5,876 bases of DNA from Prevotellaceae bacterium. GTDB lineage: Bacteria > Bacteroidota > Bacteroidia > Bacteroidales > Paludibacteraceae. The position numbers and the translations under genes are program-made. Below, piece after piece: positions 1 to 5,101 of this stretch (position 1 is the stretch's first letter; every line of letters begins with the position of its first letter). The notes under the pieces are model-generated. The model was not told the DNA's origin. It did no database searches and worked only from the letters and a program-made list of their open reading frames with translations. Location: assembly GCA_031270425.1 (NCBI GenBank), contig JAISXQ010000094.1:1-5876 (forward strand), read 5' to 3'.

Positions 1-2
1 CA

Positions 3-54
3 TGACGCAAATGTACTGTTTTTTTGACTGCGTCACCCAAATCGGTGACGCAAA
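3..54. promoter_or_regulatory. Operator-like cluster of three TGACGCA sites
   Basis: TGACGCAAA occurs at 3-11 and 46-54, and the inverse TGCGTCA lies at 29-35. The last two sites form a perfect 9-bp inverted repeat, TGCGTCACC (29-37) and GGTGACGCA (44-52), around a 6-base spacer. It sits about 95 bases before the first gene of a co-directional array, where a phage repressor or activator site would be expected. The rest of 1-147 holds a TATAAT at 58-63, a 10-bp palindrome ATTTGCAAAT at 70-79 and an A/T-rich leader before the ATG at 148. I found no well-spaced Bacteroidota promoter (TTTG with TAnnTTTG). The repeats are visible; regulatory use is inferred. The inverted repeat could instead be an RNA hairpin. 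Confidence 0.45.
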
Positions 55-147
55 ATTTATAATATGTTGATTTGCAAATTGTTATAAAATACGCGTCGGA
101 AAAGTGTCGAAGTCAGGAATAGTAAGAACAAATAAATAATTTACAAA

Positions 148-351
148 ATGGAACAGACAGTTAAGGAAAAGGTCGAAGAAACAAAGTACTATATCGACTA
201 TGTTTATGACAATCCGACAGGCGCAAACTTCTATCATAAATTGGTAAGAAGTTCAGACGGGGCGATTCTATACGCGAATCCAAACTTAGACTACGTGTTT
301 GCACACTGCTTTAAAACGGGTATTAACAAAAACGATATAATAATATTATAA
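148..351 (+). CDS. Small hypothetical protein, 67 aa
   Basis: I do not recognise a family. The product is a soluble, acidic and aromatic-rich 67-residue protein with a short charged N-terminal helix (about residues 3-13), then a Tyr-rich stretch (KYYIDYVYD) and a likely small beta fold around SSDGAILYAN, ending in a hydrophobic III. No signal peptide, membrane span or metal motif is seen. It is the first gene after the 147-base regulatory region, and only three bases separate its stop from the next start, so the two are probably co-transcribed. The start is the only in-frame ATG near the beginning and has an A-rich upstream context (TTTACAAA) in place of a Shine-Dalgarno site, as is usual in Bacteroidota. 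Length and position fit phage early-region accessory proteins. Function unknown. Confidence 0.7.
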   Translation: MEQTVKEKVEETKYYIDYVYDNPTGANFYHKLVRSSDGAILYANPNLDYVFAHCFKTGINKNDIIIL

Positions 352-354
352 ATC

Positions 355-834
355 ATGGAAAAGAAAATTTACGAGGTGCGCGCAACGGATGCACCGGTGA
401 TCATTAAAGTTTCAGGAAAGGCAGAGGTTGTCATTGAATCAACCCCGCCTGTTGAACCGCACGAGATTCATTTGAGATTGAATTCCTACGAAAAGGCCTG
501 TGAATATCTTGGCAGAGATGGTAGGCGTCTTTTCTTTGTCTGTCATGGCGAGCATCAAAAGGAAATAAATGCCATTTTCAAATTGATAACCATTGCCGAA
601 GCATGGAACGCTGCCGATGGTTTTGTGCCGGATTGGACAAACAGGCAACAATGCAAGTATTTTCCATGGTTTTCCTATTACGGCGCGGATGCGGGCTTCG
701 TTTGTGCGCGTGCGTATGGCGCGGCTTCGGCTACGGCTGCGCATGTCGGCTCCCGGCTTTGCTTTAGAACCCGTGAACTCGCCAACCTATTTGGGCAACA
801 ATTCATTGACCTGTGGAATGACTTTCTATTATAA
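355..834 (+). CDS. Variable protein 1: probable DGR target with C-terminal variable segment
   Basis: A 159-residue protein in three parts. Residues 1-38 (MEKKIYEVRATDAPVIIKV...) look like a small beta element absent from the paralogue at 5102-5518. Residues about 39-108 align with that paralogue: NSYEKACEYL against KTFEDACKVL, KLITIAEAWN against KLIVIARALN, PDWTN..CKYFPWF against PDFSD..LKYWNWF. Residues 109-143 are the variable segment, ending in GSRLCFRTRELA, followed by a short aromatic tail (FIDLWNDFLL). Ten positions (109, 112, 119, 120, 122, 123, 126, 128, 130, 131) differ from the paralogue in a pattern explained by adenine replacement. Similar short proteins ending GSRLCFKT...LA are, from memory, common in Bacteroidota phages; I could not check this. 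In DGR systems such proteins bind ligands through a diversified surface; here that role is inferred. Start ATG sits in AATCATGGAA, three bases after the previous stop. Frames overlapping it on both strands are GC-driven shadows. Confidence 0.85.
   Translation: MEKKIYEVRATDAPVIIKVSGKAEVVIESTPPVEPHEIHLRLNSYEKACEYLGRDGRRLFFVCHGEHQKEINAIFKLITIAEAWNAADGFVPDWTNRQQCKYFPWFSYYGADAGFVCARAYGAASATAAHVGSRLCFRTRELANLFGQQFIDLWNDFLL
679..783 (+). repeat. Variable repeat copy 1 (VR1), 105 bp
   Basis: This segment matches 5336-5440 at 88 of 105 bases without gaps. The 17 differences are confined to 12 codons, nine at codon position 1, seven at position 2 and one at position 3. Double changes keep the same third base: GAT/TCT, CGT/TCT, GGC/TAC, GCT/CGT, GCT/AGT. 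Placing A at every differing base gives AAT, AAC, ACG and ATC codons, as expected of a DGR template repeat. Copy 1 is strongly A-poor: five A in the 69 bases 679-747, in an otherwise A-rich neighbourhood. The 5' edge could be one codon further upstream (TAT/TCT at 676-678 fits the same pattern); the 3' edge is where the copies diverge after GCC. Confidence 0.8.
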
Positions 835-860
835 TAATCAATGACTTTCAGTAAATAACC

Positions 861-876
861 GGGCGGGCAACCGCCC
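861..876 (+). other. GC-rich stem-loop with GCAA tetraloop
   Basis: GGGCGG (861-866) pairs perfectly with CCGCCC (871-876) around GCAA, a GNRA tetraloop, giving a compact stable RNA hairpin. It lies between the stop of variable protein 1 and the lipoprotein start at 893. It is followed by ATAAAATT, not a U-tract, so it is not a classical intrinsic terminator. It may block 3' exonucleases, define a processing point, partly attenuate transcription or affect lipoprotein translation. The hairpin is seen; the role is inferred. Confidence 0.55.
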
Positions 877-892
877 ATAAAATTCAACAATA

Positions 893-1708
893 ATGAGAAA
901 AATTAACAATTTAGTTTTAGCGGCTTTATTTTTATTAACAGCCGTGTCGTGTGCAAAAATCGACAGCGGAAGCGTCGGAATCATGTTTACAAAATGGTCG
1001 TCGGACAAGGCAGAGTACGGCGGCGTGGTTGGAACCTGTAAGGGTTTCGTGTGGTACAATCCTTTTACGAGAAGTGTATTTGAGTATCCGGTATTTGTTC
1101 AGCGGAAGTCATTCGACAACATCCTTGTCAATGCCAGGGACGCGAGTACATTCAACATCTCGCCGGTACTTGCCTACCGTTTAAACCCCGAAAAGGCCAT
1201 ATACGTTTTCACAAAATACCGCAAACCTCTGTCCGACATTGAAGAAGGCTACATACAAACATGCATTTACGAAGCATACCGGACATGCGGAAATACCTAC
1301 ACATCCGACTACCTGATGTCGAACCGTGAAGAATTTGAAAAAGCAGTCCGCGCACGGCTCGACGAATCCATGACAAAAGAAGGATTTATAGTGGAAGAAT
1401 TTACGGCACAAATTACACCCCCTCCAAGTTTAAGAAATGCCATCGACGCAAAAAACGAAGCCATCCAGAACGCATTAAAAGCCGAAAACAAAGTAAGAGA
1501 AGCGGAAGCCAATGCCAAGATAGAAATCGCAAAGGCAAGCGGCGAAGCGCAGGCCCTGAAAATCAAAGGCGACGGCGAAGCCTATTACAACAGGGTTGTT
1601 GCGGCTTCATTAAATCAGTTGCTCGTCAACCAATATGCTATTGAAAGATGGGACGGAAAACTACCTGTTTACTCCGGCAATGCAACTCCTTTTATAAATG
1701 TGAAATAA
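893..1708 (+). CDS. SPFH/prohibitin-like (band 7) lipoprotein
   Basis: A 271-residue protein with a type II signal peptide: MRK, a hydrophobic core (about 7-18) and a lipobox-like TAVSC with the candidate lipidated cysteine at 20. The -3 residue is Ala rather than the preferred Leu, tolerated in Bacteroidota. The SPFH-like domain follows (about 24-175: SGSVGIMF near its start, a beta-rich middle, then VRARLDESMTKEGFIVEEF). ITPPPSLRNAIDAKNEAIQN leads into the Ala/Glu/Lys-rich coiled coil (about 184-230, with EAEANAKIEIAKASGEAQAL) typical of prohibitin/HflC-like proteins. The tail has ERWDGKLPVYSGNATPFINV, as in many Bacteroidota members. Family members form large membrane-attached rings that scaffold proteases or organise membrane; here the anchor is lipid, so a periplasmic or outer-membrane site is expected. 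It precedes two small membrane proteins in the same array. Its role in the element is unknown; envelope protection or exclusion is only a guess. Confidence 0.88.
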   Translation: MRKINNLVLAALFLLTAVSCAKIDSGSVGIMFTKWSSDKAEYGGVVGTCKGFVWYNPFTRSVFEYPVFVQRKSFDNILVNARDASTFNISPVLAYRLNPEKAIYVFTKYRKPLSDIEEGYIQTCIYEAYRTCGNTYTSDYLMSNREEFEKAVRARLDESMTKEGFIVEEFTAQITPPPSLRNAIDAKNEAIQNALKAENKVREAEANAKIEIAKASGEAQALKIKGDGEAYYNRVVAASLNQLLVNQYAIERWDGKLPVYSGNATPFINVK

Positions 1709-1719
1709 ACTAAAACGCT

Positions 1720-1812
1720 ATGAAGAAAGCAAAGAAGATATTAATCATCCAACTCACAGTGCTTTGGGCAATGGTAATAACAGCAATCATTTTAGACATT
1801 TTAAACAATTAA
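1720..1812 (+). CDS. Single-span membrane micropeptide, 30 aa
   Basis: A short reading frame: a lysine-rich N-terminus (MKKAKK), then an uninterrupted hydrophobic segment (about residues 7-28, with ILIIQLTVLWAMVITAIILD) and a short polar end (NN). It fills the gap between the lipoprotein stop (1708) and the start at 1817, with 11 and 4 base spacers, which favours a real gene over chance. Positive-inside charge suggests the N-terminus stays in the cytoplasm. Family not recognised. It could also be read as an uncleaved signal anchor. Possible partner of the SPFH lipoprotein, by adjacency only. Confidence 0.6.
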   Translation: MKKAKKILIIQLTVLWAMVITAIILDILNN

Positions 1813-1816
1813 AATC

Positions 1817-2047
1817 ATGGAACAGGCAATTGAAGATTACAGGAAAGGATTTACAAAAGGACTTATACAAGTCCGAATCAAAGACAAAGCGGAAGTTGTA
1901 GAAAAAATCCGCAAAGCAATTGGGGTAATAAACCGGGTATCTTTCTATTCTTACCAACACGGTAAAGTAGAACCCAAGGCGTCGCAAGCCGCGGCAATCG
2001 AAAAAATATTTGCCGAATACGGCATTACGGAAATCTGGGGACAATGA
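1817..2047 (+). CDS. Small hypothetical protein, possible helix-turn-helix DNA binder
   Basis: A 76-residue, mostly helical, charged protein with no signal or membrane segment. The C-terminal half (residues about 39-75: NRVSFYSYQHGKVEPKAS, then AAAIEKIFAEYGITEIWG) resembles the second half of XRE/Cro-like domains: an aromatic recognition helix, a G-K-x-E-P turn, then a helix ending YGI. The N-terminal half (KDKAEVVEKIRKAIGV) could supply the preceding helices. This is pattern resemblance, not a firm family match; it could be a small phage regulator or an unrelated helical protein. The start ATG sits in AATCATGGAA, the context also found at 355 and 2302, four bases after the micropeptide stop. 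An 11-codon frame overlapping its stop (2044-2079) is not called a gene. Confidence 0.72.
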   Translation: MEQAIEDYRKGFTKGLIQVRIKDKAEVVEKIRKAIGVINRVSFYSYQHGKVEPKASQAAAIEKIFAEYGITEIWGQ

Positions 2048-2092
2048 ATGAATCGGCAACGATGATTACTCACTTATAACATAAAAAAAGTC

Positions 2093-2296
2093 ATGAAAGA
2101 AATTTTATTGGAATTATTAAAGCCATTCAAAGGCTTGAATTTGAAGCAAAAGGCGATTGTGGTTTATTTCATTTTCTCATTTTGTCTCTTGTGCGTAGGC
2201 GATGAAACGCCGGTGTGGATTGTTGCACTCGTGGTTTTGAATTTTGCCAACGCCGCAAGACTGATTCGTAAAGTTCCATTACCGGAAATTGAATAA
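2093..2296 (+). CDS. Small two-span inner-membrane protein
   Basis: A 67-residue protein: an amphipathic, basic N-terminus (KEILLELLKPFKGLNLKQK), a first hydrophobic span at about 21-36 (AIVVYFIFSFCLLCVG), a short acidic loop (DETP), a second span at about 41-54 (VWIVALVVLNFANA) and a basic end (ARLIRKVPLPEIE). Positive charges at both ends predict both termini in the cytoplasm, a hairpin topology. Two cysteines (31, 34) lie in the first span. It is separated from the previous gene by 45 bases and from the next by five. The topology is compatible with a holin-like or membrane-accessory protein, but no lysis gene is adjacent, so no function is assigned. Confidence 0.7.
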   Translation: MKEILLELLKPFKGLNLKQKAIVVYFIFSFCLLCVGDETPVWIVALVVLNFANAARLIRKVPLPEIE

Positions 2297-2301
2297 CAAT
2301 C

Positions 2302-2643
2302 ATGGAAGAACTGAATATCAATCTTGAATTACCATTATGGCAGCTTACCGGAAGGCAGCTGTTAGACATAATTGAATACGGGACAAAAACGAAAATATCC
2401 GTCGAAGACCCGATCGTTAAAGTGATAGACACAACGAAAGACAGCAAACACTATGTCTACGGAATTGACGGTATCGCAAGCCTTTTCGGTTGCTCAAAAA
2501 CAAGCGCTAACCGTATCAAACAGAGCGGGAAGATTAATTCCGCTCTGTATCAATACGGAAATAAAATCATTGTCGATGCCGATAAGGCATTGTCTTTAAT
2601 AAAAGTAAACGGAAAACACAGTAAAAAACAGCAATTATGTTAA
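2302..2643 (+). CDS. DUF3853-like helix-turn-helix protein
   Basis: A 113-residue protein. Residues 10-27 (LPLWQLTGRQLLDIIEYG) resemble the N-terminal motif of DUF3853 proteins, which are widespread in Bacteroidota phages and integrative elements. After a charged linker, YVYGIDGIASLFGCSKTSANRIKQSG (about 51-76) forms a MerR/excisionase-type helix-turn-helix: the recognition helix is KTSANRIKQ and the turn is GCS. The wing follows as INSALYQYGNKIIVDADKAL, with a basic lysine-rich tail. Family assignment is from recalled sequence features, not a search. A role in DNA binding, either as an excisionase-like accessory or a regulator, is inferred from the fold. The start lies in AATCATGGAA, five bases after the preceding stop; the 3' end overlaps the next start by seven bases. 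A hairpin-forming inverted repeat lies inside the gene at 2521-2547. Confidence 0.82.
   Translation: MEELNINLELPLWQLTGRQLLDIIEYGTKTKISVEDPIVKVIDTTKDSKHYVYGIDGIASLFGCSKTSANRIKQSGKINSALYQYGNKIIVDADKALSLIKVNGKHSKKQQLC
2521..2547. repeat. Intragenic inverted repeat
   Basis: CAGAGCGG (2521-2528) and CCGCTCTG (2540-2547) are perfect inverted copies; G2529-T2539 (wobble) and A2530-T2538 could extend the stem to 10 pairs. It falls in the recognition-helix to wing region of the DUF3853-like gene. It may form an mRNA hairpin or be a binding site; coincidence is possible. Confidence 0.35.
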
Positions 2644-2810
2644 GCGAAAAACAGATTTTCATTTTGAACAGAAACAAAGTACAAGCCCACGAAGACGGTG
2701 GCGGACATTGGTATTTTACAGTAAACGGACAAGCGCCGAATCAAAGCAATTCGCTTTCGGAAGAAGGCGCATTGAAAAAAGCAATCGGATATTTGATGAG
2801 TAAGCGATGA
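2637..2810 (+). CDS. Small hypothetical protein, 57 aa
   Basis: A short frame overlapping both neighbours: its ATG lies inside the last codons of the DUF3853-like gene (seven-base overlap), and its stop overlaps the next start in an ATGA arrangement at 2807-2810. Such coupling, and the exact filling of the gap, are the main reasons to call it. The product (MLSEKQIFILNRNKVQAHED...) has a glycine/aromatic patch GGGHWYFTVNG at about 21-31, a polar linker (QAPNQSNS) and a C-terminal helix (SEEGALKKAIGYLMSKR). No membrane span, signal or known motif. Family not recognised. Small phage proteins of this shape are common, but I cannot assign a role. Confidence 0.68.
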   Translation: MLSEKQIFILNRNKVQAHEDGGGHWYFTVNGQAPNQSNSLSEEGALKKAIGYLMSKR

Positions 2811-3058
2811 ATAAGACATACAACAAAAAAGAATTTCTATTGCCCGACAGCATAAACAGTTGTGCAAGTTTCCATGCAAAAGTATTTGAAGATGGAAAAT
2901 ACATATTCCGCATACACGATTGTATTACCGGGATAAGATTTATGGGCGATTTAAACACTCCGGATAACGTTAGCGAGGCATATAACAAAATCGCCAAGCT
3001 AATAGAAGGATTAGAAGGTTTTAGGGATTTTGTATTTAATAATTTCATTAAAAAATAA
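2807..3058 (+). CDS. Small hypothetical protein, 83 aa
   Basis: An 83-residue soluble protein I do not recognise. The N-terminus is basic and polar (MNKTYNKKEF), followed by a beta-rich central part (ASFHAKVFEDGKYIFRIHDCITGIRFMG) and a C-terminal helix (SEAYNKIAKLIEGLEGFRDFVFNNFIKK). Two cysteines (19 and 39) are not in a metal-binding spacing. Its ATG overlaps the preceding stop by four bases (ATGA), so translation is probably coupled. The stop lies ten bases before the ATPase start at 3069, placing it as the last small gene before the recombination module. The 3' end overlaps an upstream in-frame extension of the ATPase frame, which is not used as its start here. Confidence 0.72.
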   Translation: MNKTYNKKEFLLPDSINSCASFHAKVFEDGKYIFRIHDCITGIRFMGDLNTPDNVSEAYNKIAKLIEGLEGFRDFVFNNFIKK

Positions 3059-3068
3059 ATACAGGGAT

Positions 3069-5078
3069 ATGAAAAGAGTAACGATTAAAGAAATGACCCT
3101 TGTAAACTTCAAGGGAATTAAGAGCCTTACCGTTAATTTCGGTCAGGTTACGGAAATCCGCGGGGCCAACGCCACTGGTAAAAGCACCATAGCAGACGCT
3201 TTTAATTGGGTGCTTTTCGGTAAGGACGTAGCCGGTAACAGCGATTCAAAGTTTGGGATAAAAACCAACGACACGAACGGCAATGCGATTCCAAAGATAG
3301 ACCACGAAGTTACGGTATTGTTGGACGTGGACGGGCAAACCGTAGAACTCCGTCGCGTTTTGTCGGAAGATTGGGTGACGCCGCGCGGAAGCTCCGAAGT
3401 GGTATTCAAAGGCAACGCGACAGCCTATTTTTACAACGGCGTACCGTTGAAGGAAAGCGAATACAAGGCGAAAATAAACGAAATTATCAACGAAGATTTA
3501 TTTCGTATGATAACTAATCCGTTGTATTTTCCCCGCCTTGATTGGCAGGTACAGCGTGAAATGCTTTTGCGTATCGCGGGCGGTATAACGTTGGAAGAAA
3601 TCGCAAACGACCGCGCCGAATTTTCGGAACTTATCGCCCAATTATCCGGCAAAAGTCTTGCGGAGTACAAGGCGGAAATTTCGGCTCGTAAAAAGAAAAT
3701 AAAAGAGGTGTTAGGCATGATACCCTCCCGCATTGACGAAGTAACACGCGCCACGCCCGACGCACCGGATTATAAAGCATTGGAAGCCGGAAAAACTGCC
3801 GCAGAAAACGAAATAAAAGCCATTGAAACGGCTATGCAAAATGCCGTAGAAGCAAGCCGGCATGAATACGAAGCGCAGCGCAAAATTCAGAACGAAATAA
3901 ACGGACTGAAAACAAAGCAGCAGCAAATCAAATTTGATGCCATTCTAAAGGCAAAGGAAGCGTGGAATAAACGTAATGCCACCGCAAGGGAAGCCCTCAA
4001 AAAGTATGATTCGTTAAAACGAGAATCGGAAACAATGACGCAAGCAAGGCAGGGGGAAATAAACGCTTTTAATTGCGTCCTAGAACGGCTAGAACGCGGT
4101 TTGAAAAACCTAACGCAGGAAATTGAACGTAAACGTGCCGATTGGTTTGCAGAAAATAAAAAAGAGTACAATCCCGCCGCTTCGGAACTATGCCCGAAAT
4201 GCGGGTACGATTTGCGCCAACAAAAGAACGAGGACGCAAAAGCGGAATTTGAAAAAATAAAGTCCGATAATTTGAAACGGATTACCAACGAAGGCAAAGA
4301 GCTTGCACAGCAAAAAGCAGAACTCGAAAAGAATATAAAAGGAGCCAAACAAAGCATTGAAGATTCAAACGTCATTCTCGAAAAAGAGAAGGCTGATTTT
4401 GCTGCGCAACTTTCCGAATTAAGAGCAAAAATAACTGCTAATCCGCAATCCCCATACAATGAACCGACACCCGCCGAATTGCCCGAATACATGAATTTGG
4501 AAGCAATGATTATTGAACTTTCAAACTCATTGCAAAACAGACAGGCAAACGACAACGACAACGACGACAATTCAGAACTAACAGCAAAAAAGCGAGAATT
4601 GCAAATACAGTTAGACGGAATAAAACGGCAGCTTTCATTAAAGGAAATTATCGACGCCAACGCCAAGCGAAAAGCCGAGCTGCTGAAGGAAGAAAAGGAA
4701 TTAGCCCAACAAAAAGCAGACCTCGAACAACAGGAATTTATCGCCGATACGCTCGTAAAAGAACAAATGAACGAAGTAGAACGCCGCGTAAATCTCAAAT
4801 TTAATTTGGTCCGGTTCAAAATGTTTTCCCAGCAGATAAACGGCGGGGAAAAACCCGATTGCATTTTGTTAGCCCCCGACGGAGCAAAATTCATGGATAC
4901 CAACTCCGCCGGAAAAATAGCAATGGGATTAGATATTATAAACACCCTTTGCGAGTTTAACGGAGTTTGCGCCCCCATTTTCGTAGATAACGCAGAAGGA
5001 ATTAACCAACTGTTACCGGTTAATTCCCAACTAATAAAACTTATTGTAACATTGGATAAGGAACTTATCATTAAATAA
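3069..5078 (+). CDS. Rad50/SbcC-like AAA ATPase with zinc-hook motif
   Basis: A 669-residue SMC/Rad50-type ATPase. Walker A is GANATGKST (residues 32-40), preceded by VNFKGIKSLTVNF, the usual Rad50/RecF opening. Two helical coiled-coil arms (about 195-360 and 385-570) flank CPKCG, a CxxC at 375/378 that matches the Rad50/SbcC zinc hook used for dimerisation. At the C-terminus, TNSAGKIAMGLDIINTL (611-627) takes the place of the LSGGQ-type signature, and APIFVDNAEG (635-644) is Walker B with D640 and the candidate catalytic E643. SbcC proteins are about 1,000 residues, so this is a short phage-type version. It probably handles DNA ends or single strands with the downstream RecT; no SbcD-like nuclease is in the window. 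I chose the ATG at 3069 over an in-frame one at 3030 because the earlier start adds a non-homologous-looking leader overlapping the previous gene. The second arm has an Asn/Asp run (493-501). Confidence 0.88.
   Translation: MKRVTIKEMTLVNFKGIKSLTVNFGQVTEIRGANATGKSTIADAFNWVLFGKDVAGNSDSKFGIKTNDTNGNAIPKIDHEVTVLLDVDGQTVELRRVLSEDWVTPRGSSEVVFKGNATAYFYNGVPLKESEYKAKINEIINEDLFRMITNPLYFPRLDWQVQREMLLRIAGGITLEEIANDRAEFSELIAQLSGKSLAEYKAEISARKKKIKEVLGMIPSRIDEVTRATPDAPDYKALEAGKTAAENEIKAIETAMQNAVEASRHEYEAQRKIQNEINGLKTKQQQIKFDAILKAKEAWNKRNATAREALKKYDSLKRESETMTQARQGEINAFNCVLERLERGLKNLTQEIERKRADWFAENKKEYNPAASELCPKCGYDLRQQKNEDAKAEFEKIKSDNLKRITNEGKELAQQKAELEKNIKGAKQSIEDSNVILEKEKADFAAQLSELRAKITANPQSPYNEPTPAELPEYMNLEAMIIELSNSLQNRQANDNDNDDNSELTAKKRELQIQLDGIKRQLSLKEIIDANAKRKAELLKEEKELAQQKADLEQQEFIADTLVKEQMNEVERRVNLKFNLVRFKMFSQQINGGEKPDCILLAPDGAKFMDTNSAGKIAMGLDIINTLCEFNGVCAPIFVDNAEGINQLLPVNSQLIKLIVTLDKELIIK
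4548..4565 (+). repeat. (AACGAC)x3 microsatellite in ATPase gene
   Basis: Three exact six-base units encode Asn-Asp-Asn-Asp-Asn-Asp in the second coiled-coil arm, followed by a further Asp and Asn. It is in frame and whole units can be gained or lost without frameshift. It probably marks a flexible break in the coil. Confidence 0.6.
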
Positions 5079-5101
5079 TAATAATTTAATTTTTCAATTT
5101 T

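Noticed and set aside
2..70. A 22-codon frame in the leader region starting at the ATG at position 2
   Set aside because: It runs through the inverted repeat, has no plausible product features and lies at the window edge; a leader peptide cannot be excluded but is not supported.
439..744. Arg/Ser-rich minus-strand frames opposite both variable repeats (also 5168-5458)
   Set aside because: The RSRSR/TRTR runs are the reverse reading of the GCG/CGT-rich variable codons, not a conserved protein.
679..783. The two 105-bp repeats as an insertion-sequence end, attachment site or CRISPR repeat
   Set aside because: Both copies lie in frame inside homologous genes in the same position, and their differences follow codon positions, which fits a protein-coding variable repeat and not a mobile-element end or array.
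861..876. Classical intrinsic terminator at the GC hairpin
   Set aside because: The stem is followed by ATAAAATT and no run of T, so strong intrinsic termination is unlikely.
2044..2079. An 11-codon frame (MNESATMITHL) overlapping the stop of the 76-aa gene
   Set aside because: Too short to distinguish from chance; the overlap alone is not enough.
3030..3068. Upstream in-frame start for the ATPase at 3030
   Set aside because: It would add a 13-residue leader overlapping the preceding gene; the ATG at 3069 gives the usual Rad50/RecF-type N-terminus (MKRVTIKEMTLVNFKGIKSL).
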